Below, in pieces: positions 9,581-18,382 of a stretch of 64,000 nt of DNA. The notes beneath the pieces were generated by a model. It saw only the letters and a list, made by a program, of their open reading frames with translations. It had not been told where the DNA came from and searched no databases. The DNA comes from JBMNGH01 sp050949725 (GTDB lineage: Bacteria > Bacillota > Thermosediminibacteria > Thermosediminibacterales > Tepidanaerobacteraceae), in contig JBMNGH010000008.1 in the NCBI GenBank assembly GCA_050949725.1, positions 1 to 64,000 of the forward strand. Direction: 5' to 3'. How positions within the stretch are numbered: the stretch's first letter is position 1; each line of letters begins with the position of its first letter. The translations under genes and the position numbers were made by a program.

Positions 9581-9607
9581 CCGGTAGGAACACACGAAAC
9601 CTGCCGG
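9581..9607 (+). terminator. Hairpin downstream of eno
   Basis: CCGGTAGG and CCTGCCGG pair over 8 bp (one G-U) with an 11-base loop, just after the eno stop. There is no T tract, so it may be an mRNA-stabilising hairpin rather than the terminator itself, which follows at 9641. Confidence 0.5.
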
Positions 9608-9640
9608 ATTTCATTATGAAACGACAAGATTTCCGGGGGA

Positions 9641-9678
9641 CGACGGCAATCCTCGATTGCATGTCGGGTGGTTTTTTT
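9641..9678 (+). terminator. Terminator of the glycolytic operon; copy A of a dispersed hairpin
   Basis: An outer stem (CGAC/GTCG) and inner stem (GCAATC/GATTGC) with a CTC loop are followed by GGTGG and seven T. A closely similar structure occurs at 41874-41904, sharing the GCAATC arm and the GTCGGGTGG tail, so this may be a repeated intergenic element that doubles as terminator. Confidence 0.65.
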
Positions 9679-9806
9679 ATTTATACATTACTAACAATAT
9701 AATTGCTAATCAATATAATATAAATAAAATGACAGCATAATAGCGGGATTTTCACAATAAGGGCTATACTTATTCCCGCATTGTGCGTCCTAATATTTTA
9801 ATCATA

Positions 9807-9835
9807 TTGAGTTTTCTTATGTATTGTGATAAAAT
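9807..9835 (+). promoter_or_regulatory. Sigma-A-type promoter for secG
   Basis: TTGAGT (-35) and TAAAAT (-10) are separated by exactly 17 bases, about 35 bases before the secG start. Just upstream (9742-9780) is a GCGGG...CCCGC imperfect inverted repeat of unknown role. Confidence 0.55.
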
Positions 9836-9870
9836 AACAGTCGTCAAATCGAATAGGAGGTGGCAAGCTA

Positions 9871-10098
9871 GTGGAGGTTTTTTTAACAGTAATATATGTG
9901 GTTGTATGTGTAGGCCTTATTGCGACAGTTCTGCTGCAATCAGGAAAGAGCGCAGGCTTGTCTGGATCGATAGCTGGTGGGGCAGAAAGCTTTTTTGGGA
10001 AGAAAAAGGGTATTGACGAAAAGCTATCTCGTTTTACAAGTATACTTGCAATTGCATTTTTAGCAATTTCTGTTTTAATGATAGTTTTTATCAGATGA
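9871..10098 (+). CDS. secG: Preprotein translocase subunit SecG
   Basis: 75 residues with two transmembrane segments (about 3-20 and 52-73) flanking a Gly/Ser-rich loop (LLQSGKSAGLSGSIAGG), the SecG layout. It is the small accessory subunit of the SecYEG channel in the cytoplasmic membrane. GTG start behind AGGAGGTG. In many Firmicutes secG lies before rnr and smpB; here hppA and the opposite-strand cwlD gene interrupt that group. Confidence 0.92.
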   Translation: MEVFLTVIYVVVCVGLIATVLLQSGKSAGLSGSIAGGAESFFGKKKGIDEKLSRFTSILAIAFLAISVLMIVFIR

Positions 10099-10125
10099 GC
10101 AACGCATAATTTGGAGGGAAAATGG

Positions 10126-12129
10126 ATGGGAAGCTTGATGATATGGGCTCCTGTATTAGGAGTCATTGCACTATTATATGCGTGCATTTTAGCAATGAGA
10201 GTTGTTAAAAGTCCCGCAGGAGATGGCCGGATGAAGGATATCTCAGATTCTATTCATGAGGGGGCAATGGCTTTTTTACTCAGGGAATACAAGATACTCT
10301 TGATATTTGTAATTGTGATGTTTATTGTAATAGGTTATTTAATAAATTGGTCTACAGCTGTATGCTACATAACAGGTACAGTTGCATCAGTGCTTGCTGG
10401 TTATGTCGGCATGAACGTTGCTACGAAAGCCAATGTCCGGACGGCGAATGCTGCAAGAGACGGTCAGAACAAAGCACTTAATATAGCATTTTCCGGCGGG
10501 GCAGTTATGGGCATGTCAGTTGTTGGACTGGGTATTTTAGGTTTAGGGGTGCTTTATTTTATTTTTGGAAACCCATCAGATGTGAGAAGCTTTGACGTAA
10601 TAAACGGCTTTGCCCTGGGCGCAAGTTCCATTGCGCTTTTTGCCAGAGTAGGCGGAGGGATATACACTAAGGCAGCTGATGTAGGGGCTGATTTAGTAGG
10701 AAAGGTTGAAGCGGGGATACCCGAAGATGATCCTCGGAATCCTGCGGTTATAGCCGACAACGTAGGAGACAATGTCGGCGATGTTGCAGGTATGGGAGCT
10801 GATTTATTTGAATCTTATGTTGGTTCAATAGTTTCGGGTATGGCGATAGGTGCTGTTGCGGTTTCTGTTACTAGTGGACAAGCATACGGCATTAAAGGTG
10901 TTGTGTTTCCAGTCCTCTTGGCTTCAGCCGGAATTTTGAGTTCGATTATAGGAAGTTTCCTGGTGAAGACAAAGGAAGGTTCAAACCCTCAGAAGGCTTT
11001 GATGAACGGGACATATGTCAGCGGAATATTAATTATCTTATTTTCCTTCATTCTCAGTAAAAGTGTGTTGGGAGAATTAAGTGGATTTTATGCGGCCACA
11101 TCAGGCATTATAGTAGGGATTATCATAGGAGCAATAACTGAATACTATACATCATCAGAAAACGCCCCTGTAAAAGGAATAGCTGAAGCCTCACAAACAG
11201 GTCCCGCTACTAATATTATTTCTGGTTTGGCTGTAGGCATGAAGAGCACTGCATTTCCAGTACTGTTTATAGCAATTGCTATTATTATAGCTTATAAATT
11301 TGCAGGTCTTTATGGAATTGCTATAGCAGCTGTAGGCATGCTTTCTACGACCGGCATGACTGTAGCTGTTGATGCATATGGACCGATAGCTGATAATGCA
11401 GGTGGAATCGCGGAAATGGCAGAAATGGATCCCAGTGTAAGACAGATTACCGACAAACTTGACTCTGTTGGAAATACCACAGCCGCCATAGGGAAAGGCT
11501 TTGCAATTGGCTCAGCTGCCCTAACAGCATTGGCGTTATTTTCTGCATACACAACGGCAGTAGGTTTGACTGAAGGCATTAATTTGCTCAAGGCTGATGT
11601 GATAATGGGTCTGTTAATTGGCGGTATGCTGCCATATCTTTTCTCAGCAATGACTATGGAGGCTGTTGGAAAAGCTGCATTCCATATGATAGAAGAGGTC
11701 AGGCGTCAATTTAAAGAGATTCCGGGAATCATGGAAGAAAAGGCGAAACCTGATTATGCGAGATGTGTTGATATCAGCACAACAGCTGCTCTAAAGGAAA
11801 TGATTGTACCCGGCCTGATGGCGGTTATTGCACCACTTGCGGTCGGATTGATTTTTGGTAAGGAAGCCCTGGGGGGCCTGCTCGCAGGAGCACTTGTTAC
11901 AGGGGTCATGATAGCAATTCAAATGGCTAATTCAGGTGGCGCCTGGGATAATGCTAAAAAGTATATAGAATCAGGCAACTACGGAGGGAAAGGAACATCG
12001 ACTCACGCGGCGGCTGTTGTGGGGGATACGGTTGGAGACCCGTTTAAGGATACATCTGGACCGTCCATTAATATACTTATTAAGCTTATGACAATTGTTG
12101 CACTTGTGTTTGCACCGCTTTTTATGTGA
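10126..12129 (+). CDS. hppA: Membrane-bound K+-dependent ion-pumping pyrophosphatase
   Basis: 667 residues with about 15-16 membrane segments. It hydrolyses pyrophosphate and pumps H+ or Na+ across the membrane. Substrate-binding signatures DVGADLVGKVE (near residue 184), DNVGDNVGDVAGMGADLFES and the C-terminal DTVGDPFKDTSGPS are intact. The GNTTAA motif (about 449-454) carries Ala at the position that is Lys in K+-independent enzymes, so K+ dependence is predicted. Na+ versus H+ cannot be settled by eye. The ATG at 10126 is used because GGAGGG sits 7 bases upstream; a TTG at 10111 would remove that site from the leader. Confidence 0.95.
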   Translation: MGSLMIWAPVLGVIALLYACILAMRVVKSPAGDGRMKDISDSIHEGAMAFLLREYKILLIFVIVMFIVIGYLINWSTAVCYITGTVASVLAGYVGMNVATKANVRTANAARDGQNKALNIAFSGGAVMGMSVVGLGILGLGVLYFIFGNPSDVRSFDVINGFALGASSIALFARVGGGIYTKAADVGADLVGKVEAGIPEDDPRNPAVIADNVGDNVGDVAGMGADLFESYVGSIVSGMAIGAVAVSVTSGQAYGIKGVVFPVLLASAGILSSIIGSFLVKTKEGSNPQKALMNGTYVSGILIILFSFILSKSVLGELSGFYAATSGIIVGIIIGAITEYYTSSENAPVKGIAEASQTGPATNIISGLAVGMKSTAFPVLFIAIAIIIAYKFAGLYGIAIAAVGMLSTTGMTVAVDAYGPIADNAGGIAEMAEMDPSVRQITDKLDSVGNTTAAIGKGFAIGSAALTALALFSAYTTAVGLTEGINLLKADVIMGLLIGGMLPYLFSAMTMEAVGKAAFHMIEEVRRQFKEIPGIMEEKAKPDYARCVDISTTAALKEMIVPGLMAVIAPLAVGLIFGKEALGGLLAGALVTGVMIAIQMANSGGAWDNAKKYIESGNYGGKGTSTHAAAVVGDTVGDPFKDTSGPSINILIKLMTIVALVFAPLFM

Positions 12130-12147
12130 TTGGTATATGTTATTACA

Positions 12148-12179
12148 GGGTCTTGATATACTATCAAGACCCTTGTTTT
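12148..12179. terminator. Bidirectional terminator between hppA and cwlD
   Basis: A perfect 11-bp stem (GGGTCTTGATA with TATCAAGACCC) and a 3-base loop lie between two convergent genes. A T-rich tail follows on the plus strand and the flank is A-rich on the other side, so it can serve both. Confidence 0.85.
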
Positions 12180-12902
12180 TCATGTAGTAGGAATGTTCCC
12201 CTCGAAATACCTTTGAATACCTTTAAAGATTGCCTCAGCAATTTTATTTCTGTAATCCGGGTCAGTTAGCTTGTGCCTGTCTACATCATTAGATAAAAAT
12301 CCAATTTCTACCAGCACGGCAGGCATTGGTGTCTCTCTTAATACATATAAGTCTTTTGCAAGAGGTTTTCTATGATTATTCGGCTGAAGGCGCTTGAGTT
12401 CTTCTTGGATGAGCAGGGCTAATATTTTGCTATCTTCCTTATGAGGAAAGAAAAAACACTGTGCTCCGAAGTATTTTGAATCGGTGAACTGATTGACGTG
12501 AATACTTACAAAAATGTCTGCTGAGACAGATTTCGCTACATCCACCCTTTTTTTTAAATCCTCTCGAATCGGCAATTTTTTGCGCGTTTCTTTTTCTCTT
12601 GTCATTACTACATTGTAATTCTTACTTAGAAGCATTTTTTTGAGCTTTTGCCCTACATCAAGATTGATCTTGCTCTCCTCAATTCCGGAGCTTTTATGTA
12701 CTACTCCTGGTTCTACAGTGCCGTGACCGGGATCTATAACAACGGTTTTTGTATTTATAAAACTTTGAAGCACGGGTATTGACCTTGTTATAGACCATTG
12801 ATATGCTATTCCTAATACGAAAACAGCCAAGATAATAACACAAACTTTTTTGTTTCTGTCTGCCCTTTGAAAAATTGAAGCACGAAATATTTCTTTTGAC
12901 AA
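12180..12902 (-). CDS. cwlD: N-acetylmuramoyl-L-alanine amidase, CwlD-like
   Basis: 240 residues, close to B. subtilis CwlD. It has an N-terminal signal anchor (about 18-36) and then an Amidase_3 zinc domain. Zinc and catalytic residues are visible in VIDPGHG, the Glu in SSGIEES, VSIHVNQF and VLVEIGFLSN. CwlD removes the stem peptide from muramic acid as the first step of muramic-delta-lactam formation in the spore cortex, so the gene hints at sporulation. A generic wall-recycling amidase of the same fold is the alternative. Convergent with hppA. Confidence 0.8.
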   Translation of the reverse strand: MSKEIFRASIFQRADRNKKVCVIILAVFVLGIAYQWSITRSIPVLQSFINTKTVVIDPGHGTVEPGVVHKSSGIEESKINLDVGQKLKKMLLSKNYNVVMTREKETRKKLPIREDLKKRVDVAKSVSADIFVSIHVNQFTDSKYFGAQCFFFPHKEDSKILALLIQEELKRLQPNNHRKPLAKDLYVLRETPMPAVLVEIGFLSNDVDRHKLTDPDYRNKIAEAIFKGIQRYFEGNIPTT

Positions 12903-13031
12903 AATTGACCACCTTACCTCAATTCTTTAATTTTATTAAATTTTATTCAGAAATATATAATTTAGAAGCAGATTGCAAAACGATAAAGTTGGAAACAATA
13001 GAGTATGAAAAGAAAGAAGGGACAGTGGAAT

Positions 13032-15146
13032 ATGCCTTTAAAAGAAAAACTGCTTGAGTTCATGAGAGAAAAGGCTTATAAGCCGGTGACTGATTTAGAG
13101 CTTATTCAAGCACTAAACATTGATATGGAAGAAGCCGATTTATTTCTAAAAACACTTTGTCATATGGAAAAAGATGGCCTTGTGGTTAAAAACCGCCGCG
13201 GAAGGTACGGTATACCTGAACGTATGAATCTGATAGTAGGGACTTTAGAAGGCCACCCCGGCGGATATGCCTTTTTAATTGCCGAAAGCCAGGATGAAGA
13301 AGATGTATATATAAGCCGTGAAAATACAAATGGAGCATTGCATGGCGACCGAGTAATAGTACGACCTAAAATACGAGTTAAAGGAGATGCTAAGAGAGAA
13401 GGGGAAGTAATACGCATACTAAGAAGGGCTAAAAAAAAAGTTGTTGGAACCTTAGAAAAGGGGAAAAACTTTTCATTTGTCATTCCAGATGATAAAAGAT
13501 TCTTTTATGACATTTACGTTCCCAGGGAGAACACTTCTGGAGCAAAGACCGGTCAAAAAGTAGTCGTGAGGATAACGAATTGGCCAGAAAGGAGAAGGAA
13601 TCCAGAAGGAGAGATAATTGAGGTTTTGGGGTACCAAGATGACCCGGGCATGGATATTATTTCCATAATAAAAAAATACGATCTGCGCCTCGATTTCCCG
13701 GGTAGGGTAAAAAACCAACTAGAAAAAATCCCGGATGAAGTAAGTGAAGATGACCAAAAAGGAAGAGAAGATTTTAGAGACAAAAGGGTCATTACAATTG
13801 ACGGAGAAGATGCAAAAGACCTTGATGATGCCGTTTCGATAGAGAGTTTGAGTGACGGTTACAGATTGGGTGTCCATATAGCTGATGTAAGTTATTATGT
13901 AAAAGAAAAAAGCCCTATAGATATTGAAGCGATGAAAAGAGGCTGTAGCGTTTATCTGGTGGATAGAGCAATCCCGATGTTACCTCCAAAGCTTTCCAAT
14001 GGCATTTGCAGCTTGAATCCAAATACTGTTCGCCTTACGATGAGTATTATTATAGATTTCGATGCAGCAGCAAAGATTAAGAGCTATAGAATAACTCCTG
14101 GAATTATAAAATCGTGTGAGCGCATGAATTATACGGAGGTAACCAGTATATTAGAAGGGAAATCACCTGATTTGATAAACCGTTATGGTTATCTAATTAA
14201 AGATTTGGAGTTGATGAGAGAGCTTGCTGAAAAACTTTCACGAAACAGGATTAACCGGGGAAGCATAGAATTTAACATTGAGGAAGCAAAGGTTATTCTT
14301 GATGACAACGGTTATCCTATAAACGTAATTAAGGAAAAAAGAGCGATTTCTCACCGTATAATAGAGGAGTTTATGTTATCAGCTAATCAAATTATAGCCG
14401 AGCACATGTATTGGCTGAAAATCCCATTTGTTTACCGTATTCACGAGGTTCCCGACGAAGAAAAGATGCTTGCACTCGAGGAATTTTTGTATAACCTCGG
14501 CTACTCAATCAAAGGTGTCAGGAATATAAAACCAAAGACCCTTCAGAAGATTATTGAAAAAGCGAAGGGAAAACCTGAAGAAAAGTTGATCAACACTGTG
14601 TTGTTGAGATCTCTAAAGCGTGCCCGTTATAGTGAACAAAATGCAGGTCATTTTGGATTGGCTGCTGGATTTTATACACATTTTACAGCACCTATTAGGA
14701 GATATCCTGACTTAATAATTCATAGAATTATCAGGGAACATCTAGAAGGAAGACTTGATTCAGCGCGCCAAAAAAAACTTAATAAAATATTGAGCAAAAT
14801 GGCTAAAATTGCTTCTGAGAGGGAAAGAATAGCTGAGGAGGCTGAACGAGAAACCGTAGAATTAAAAATTGCGGAATATATGGCGGAAAGGGTTGGAAAC
14901 ATTTACAATGGAGTCATTTCAGGTATAACTCCCTTTGGCATATTTATAGAACTTGACAATACGGTTGAAGGTTTAATACATGTAAGCAATATGGAGGACG
15001 ACTATTATACATTTGACGAAAAGACTGTAACTTTAAAAGGTGAGCGGACCGGCAAGGTATACCAAATCGGTGATGCGGCAGAAGTAAAGGTCATAAAAGT
15101 CAATATCTCCGAGAGGCAGATAGATTTTGCATTTGTCAATGGATAG
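13032..15146 (+). CDS. rnr: Ribonuclease R
   Basis: 704 residues. The order is an N-terminal winged helix (about 1-65), OB cold-shock domains (to about 230), the RNB catalytic domain with Mg2+-binding acidic cluster DGEDAKDLDDAVSIE (near 257-271), and a C-terminal S1 domain (GNIYNGVISGITPFGIF to the end). It is a processive 3'-5' exoribonuclease that degrades structured RNA and works with tmRNA-SmpB. Start at ATG 13032 follows AGAAGGG; an in-frame ATG at 13005 is possible but has a weaker site and a non-conserved leader. smpB lies downstream. Confidence 0.93.
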   Translation: MPLKEKLLEFMREKAYKPVTDLELIQALNIDMEEADLFLKTLCHMEKDGLVVKNRRGRYGIPERMNLIVGTLEGHPGGYAFLIAESQDEEDVYISRENTNGALHGDRVIVRPKIRVKGDAKREGEVIRILRRAKKKVVGTLEKGKNFSFVIPDDKRFFYDIYVPRENTSGAKTGQKVVVRITNWPERRRNPEGEIIEVLGYQDDPGMDIISIIKKYDLRLDFPGRVKNQLEKIPDEVSEDDQKGREDFRDKRVITIDGEDAKDLDDAVSIESLSDGYRLGVHIADVSYYVKEKSPIDIEAMKRGCSVYLVDRAIPMLPPKLSNGICSLNPNTVRLTMSIIIDFDAAAKIKSYRITPGIIKSCERMNYTEVTSILEGKSPDLINRYGYLIKDLELMRELAEKLSRNRINRGSIEFNIEEAKVILDDNGYPINVIKEKRAISHRIIEEFMLSANQIIAEHMYWLKIPFVYRIHEVPDEEKMLALEEFLYNLGYSIKGVRNIKPKTLQKIIEKAKGKPEEKLINTVLLRSLKRARYSEQNAGHFGLAAGFYTHFTAPIRRYPDLIIHRIIREHLEGRLDSARQKKLNKILSKMAKIASERERIAEEAERETVELKIAEYMAERVGNIYNGVISGITPFGIFIELDNTVEGLIHVSNMEDDYYTFDEKTVTLKGERTGKVYQIGDAAEVKVIKVNISERQIDFAFVNG

Positions 15147-15379
15147 GCAGGAGTCGGACGTAAAGAGTGGTGATTTTATAAAAAAAGTTGTTGGTGACAC
15201 AAAAACATGATACGATAAACATAGTACTACTCTAGCATTGGTTTGTTTTTTGTATAATATAATACATTATTTGCAGGTATAATACTGCCCTAAAAAAATA
15301 ACCTAAAAACTCTAATTTTAAGTAACCACATAGGCGATTTGTAAGATAAAAGGTGTTCGAGCTCTAGGGGGTTAAGAAA

Positions 15380-15850
15380 ATGGAAAAAAAGTCAAGAGAT
15401 CTTGTCACAAACAGAAAGGCAAGACATGATTATCATATAATCGAGACTTATGAAGCAGGAATTGCGCTTGCAGGCACTGAAGTCAAATCGCTTAGAGCTG
15501 GCAAGGGCAATTTAAAAGACAGTTTCGCCAAAATTGAAAACGGAGAATTGTATATTCACAATATGCATATAAGCCCGTATGAAAAAGGCAATATCTTTAA
15601 TAAAGATCCAATGCGCACTCGCAAGTTGCTCATGAAGCGCAGGGAGATTGACAGGTTATATGGGCTTATTAAAGAAAAAGGGCTGACAATTATTCCTTTG
15701 AAACTTTATCTTAATGAAAAAGGCTTAGTTAAAGTGGAATTAGCCCTTGCAAAGGGAAAAACTCTTTATGACAGAAGGGAAGACATCAAGCGAAGGGATG
15801 CAAACCGAGAAATAAAAAAGGCCTTTAAAGACTATAACATGCGCATTTAA
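15380..15850 (+). CDS. smpB: SsrA-binding protein SmpB
   Basis: 156 residues. It binds the tRNA-like domain of tmRNA and delivers it to stalled ribosomes for trans-translation. Conserved N-terminus NRKARHDYHI, the GTEVKSLRAGKGNLKDSFA segment and a basic C-terminal tail (RRDANREIKKAFKDYNMRI) are all present. A 233-base gap separates it from rnr; that gap has a TATAAT near 15253-15258 without a convincing -35. No tmRNA gene was recognised in this window. Confidence 0.96.
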   Translation: MEKKSRDLVTNRKARHDYHIIETYEAGIALAGTEVKSLRAGKGNLKDSFAKIENGELYIHNMHISPYEKGNIFNKDPMRTRKLLMKRREIDRLYGLIKEKGLTIIPLKLYLNEKGLVKVELALAKGKTLYDRREDIKRRDANREIKKAFKDYNMRI

Positions 15851-15884
15851 ATAAAGATGAAAATTAAAAAGGGGGAAAGAATAA

Positions 15885-16100
15885 ATGCCTACGTTTGATT
15901 TTAAATGTTGTGATTGTGGACATAATTTCAGCGAATTTGTCTCTATTAAAGACAAGGAGAAGGTCAGCTGCCCAAAATGCGGAGGTCGTGTAAGCCAGCG
16001 TTTTACCGGTTTTTGCTATTTCAGGAAAGGTGGTAATGCCGGTTCATCCTCTAGCAGCTGTAGTGGTGGAAGCTGCAGTACCTGCAGTGGATGCAGTTAG
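15885..16100 (+). CDS. FmdB-type putative regulatory zinc-ribbon protein
   Basis: 71 residues. The N-terminal ribbon has two Cys pairs, CCDCG (residues 8-12) and CPKCGG (near 30-35), as in FmdB/CxxC_CXXC_SSSS family proteins. The C-terminus is a Ser/Gly/Cys-rich tail (SCSGGSCSTCSGCS). GGGGGAAAG precedes the ATG. The biochemical role of the family is unsettled. It follows smpB by 34 bases and may be cotranscribed. Confidence 0.8.
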   Translation: MPTFDFKCCDCGHNFSEFVSIKDKEKVSCPKCGGRVSQRFTGFCYFRKGGNAGSSSSSCSGGSCSTCSGCS

Positions 16101-16337
16101 TCGCTAGTCTGTCTATAAGTGTTAAAGACTTAAAGATTGTCTACAGTTATGTGGGTATTAATCGTCTTTACACAGTGATGCAGTAAATGCACCAGCTACA
16201 TGTCGACAGCGGACCGTTGAAACAAATGCGTTGTCTCAGTTGAGACTGTTTTGATAGCGTTGGTAGTATAAATTGCATACCGTAACTGTCAATAGTTACA
16301 TTGCCATAACATAACTATACCCATGGAAATTTTACAA

Positions 16338-16366
16338 TTGACATATTAAGCGATTTCATTTATAAT
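16338..16366 (+). promoter_or_regulatory. Consensus sigma-A promoter for the tRNA pair
   Basis: Perfect TTGACA (16338-16343), a 17-base spacer and perfect TATAAT (16361-16366) lie 23 bases before tRNA-Gln. A full consensus is typical of stable-RNA promoters. Confidence 0.9.
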
Positions 16367-16389
16367 ATGAAATTGCATAAATCAGTTGC

Positions 16390-16463
16390 TGCGGGATTGT
16401 GTAATGGTAGCACGCATGACTCTGGATCATGTTGTCTAGGTTCGAATCCTAGTCCCGCAGCCA
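16390..16463 (+). tRNA. tRNA-Gln (anticodon CTG)
   Basis: A cloverleaf can be drawn: acceptor TGCGGGA/TCCCGCA, D-stem GTGT/GCAC (one G-U), anticodon stem CATGA/TCATG with loop CTCTGGA, and T-stem CTAGG/CCTAG with TTCGAAT loop. CCA is encoded. Anticodon CTG reads CAG. Confidence 0.95.
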
Positions 16464-16470
16464 ATAATAC

Positions 16471-16546
16471 GGCCATATCGTCTAGGGGTTTAGGACGCCG
16501 CCCTCTCACGGCGGTAACGGGGGTTCGAATCCCCCTATGGCTACCA
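16471..16546 (+). tRNA. tRNA-Glu (anticodon CTC)
   Basis: Anticodon stem CCGCC/GGCGG with loop CTCTCAC gives anticodon CTC, reading GAG. T-arm GGGGG-TTCGAAT-CCCCC and encoded CCA are present. The first acceptor pair would be G-U. It lies 7 bases after tRNA-Gln in one transcript. Confidence 0.95.
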
Positions 16547-16634
16547 GATAAAAGACAACTTGTTATTTGCCTTATATCTTTTTATTTATCTAAGAGATCA
16601 AAATAAGATATGAATGTGGATAATATCTACTATG

Positions 16635-16690
16635 CCTATTCCTTATTGCATAAATCCATACTGGATTCAGCCGGAATAGGTTTTATTTTT
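16635..16690 (+). terminator. Terminator of the tRNA operon
   Basis: CCTATTCC and GGAATAGG form an outer 8-bp stem, with an inner AATCCA/TGGATT hairpin. TTTTATTTTTT follows directly. Confidence 0.8.
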
Positions 16691-16730
16691 TACATATTCA
16701 AAACATGCAATTTTTTTAGGAGGTGACTGA

Positions 16731-16934
16731 GTGACATTTCAGATTACCCGGAGTTTTTTTCAGACAATTGTTGAAAGCATGAATCTAGGTGTAATTGTTG
16801 TAAATGAAGAGGGGAACGTAGTATATTTAAATCCAGCATATGAGTCTTTTATAGGTCGATGTGCAAATGAACTAACAGGGAAACATATTTCGAAGGTGGT
16901 AGAGAAACCTGGAATCCATTCACCGGTGCATTGA
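16731..16934 (+). pseudogene. Truncated PAS-domain protein, probably remnant of a sensor or enhancer-binding regulator
   Basis: 67 residues from a GTG behind AGGAGGTGA. The sequence is the first half of a PAS domain (SMNLGVIVVNEEGNVVYLNP, then AYESFIGRCANELTGKHI) and stops abruptly at KPGIHSPVH. An N-terminal PAS with this spacing is common in sigma-54-dependent activators (PAS-AAA-HTH) and in histidine kinases, but no AAA+ or kinase sequence follows. A good ribosome site survives, and a 14-codon reading frame behind another AAAGGAG follows near 16992, suggesting a deleted gene rather than a working small protein. Confidence 0.6.
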
Positions 16935-17127
16935 TAATCCTTACAGGCGTGTTCTTATTATTTAGGTATCATTGAAAGGAGACGGCGACCTTTGACGTAT
17001 TATAATTTGCTAATTCAAACTTACCGTATAGTTTGAAGATAACAATCAATATGAAAGTCAGCATCAGTCAATGACAAAGGCGGCGGTGTAAAGTACTTAG
17101 CTGGCCTTCATATTTGTTGATATCGTA

Positions 17128-18369
17128 TTAAAAATATGAATTTGCCTTTTTTACTAGTTTGACGGTATTTGTTGCAATTTGATCAGGCTTCACATTTAAT
17201 CTTGCCACCCCTGTTTCCATTGCGGCTTTGGCTACTGCTTTGGCTACAGCCGGGGCAACGCGCGAGTCGAACGGCTTTGGAATGATATAGTTTTCATGAA
17301 GTTCATTTTTGGGAATCAGCTCTGACAGTGCGTGAGCTGCTGCCAGTTTCATCTGTTCATTTATTTCAGTTGCCCGCACGTCCAGAGCGCCCCTGAATAC
17401 ACCAGGGAAGGCAAGGACGTTGTTTATTTGGTTTGGAAAATCCGACCTTCCTGTACCCACGATTTTGGCACCTGCATCTTTTGCCTCTTCCGGGTCGATT
17501 TCCGGGACGGGGTTTGCCATTGCAAAGATTATGGGCTCTCTATTCATGCTACGAACCATTTGTTTGCTTACAATATTTGCTGTAGAAACACCCACGAACA
17601 CGTCTGCTCCCTGTAGAGCATCCGCAAGTGTTCCCTTTCGGTTAAGTGTATTTGTCTGTTTACAGATCTCTTCCTTGGCAAAATTCATCCCTTCTTTTCT
17701 GCCACTGTATATGATTCCGTTGCGGTCGCACATAACGATATCTTTAACCCCGGCACTCAGGAAAATTTTAGCAATAGCGATGCCTGCGGCACCAGAACCG
17801 TTAATTACTACATATGTATTTTTTAGGTCTTTTTTAACTAACTTTAGTGCGTTCATTATTCCTGAAAGAGCTGTTATGGCGGTGCCGTGCTGATCATCAT
17901 GAAATACTGGGATAGACAGCTGTTCTTTTAAGCGCCTCTCAATTTCGAAACATGCAGGTGCGGCTATATCTTCAAGGTTGATTCCCCCGAAAACAGGTTC
18001 AATGAGCTTTACTGTTTCAACTATTGTATCGATATCAGAGGTCTCGATACAAATTGGAAAAGCATTGATCCCAGCAAAGCACTTAAATAATACGGCCTTT
18101 CCTTCCATTACAGGTATGGCTGCTTTTGCTCCGATATTACCAAGACCGAGCACTGCAGTGCCGTCTGAGACTATTGCAACCGTATTGCCTTTTGCCGTAT
18201 ATTCGAATACCTTTTCAGGGTTAGCGTAGATTTCCTTACAAGGTTCTGCAACACCAGGTGTATACGCCAAACTGAGATCGCGCTGGTCTTTGATTGGAAT
18301 CTTGCTTATTACTTCAATTTTACCCTTGTTTTCTCTGTGTAGCTGTAACGTTTGTTCTCTTAATGACAA
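17128..18369 (-). CDS. NAD(P)-dependent malic enzyme
   Basis: 413 residues, the short bacterial form. It decarboxylates malate to pyruvate with reduction of NAD(P). The N-terminal malic domain shows LAYTPGVAEPCKEI and FHDDQHGTAI; the NAD-binding domain has INGSGAAGIAIAKI. TTG start behind AAAGGAGG. It is the last gene of a minus-strand operon after the two fumarase subunits, so the operon would run fumarate to malate to pyruvate or the reverse. Confidence 0.93.
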   Translation of the reverse strand: MSLREQTLQLHRENKGKIEVISKIPIKDQRDLSLAYTPGVAEPCKEIYANPEKVFEYTAKGNTVAIVSDGTAVLGLGNIGAKAAIPVMEGKAVLFKCFAGINAFPICIETSDIDTIVETVKLIEPVFGGINLEDIAAPACFEIERRLKEQLSIPVFHDDQHGTAITALSGIMNALKLVKKDLKNTYVVINGSGAAGIAIAKIFLSAGVKDIVMCDRNGIIYSGRKEGMNFAKEEICKQTNTLNRKGTLADALQGADVFVGVSTANIVSKQMVRSMNREPIIFAMANPVPEIDPEEAKDAGAKIVGTGRSDFPNQINNVLAFPGVFRGALDVRATEINEQMKLAAAHALSELIPKNELHENYIIPKPFDSRVAPAVAKAVAKAAMETGVARLNVKPDQIATNTVKLVKKANSYF

Positions 18370-18382
18370 AGTTTTCCCTCCT

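Noticed and set aside
15253..15263. TATAAT-like sequences before smpB as a promoter
   Set aside because: No -35 element at acceptable spacing; an AT-rich stretch makes chance matches likely, so it is only mentioned with smpB.
16101..16337. Gap after smpB and the zinc ribbon examined for a tmRNA gene
   Set aside because: No tRNA-like ends, no tag-peptide frame and no terminal CCA with T-arm could be found.
17107..17140. TTCATATTT/AAATATGAA inverted repeat at the end of the malic enzyme gene as terminator
   Set aside because: It overlaps the coding end, is purely AT-rich with a 16-base loop and has no T tract on the minus strand.
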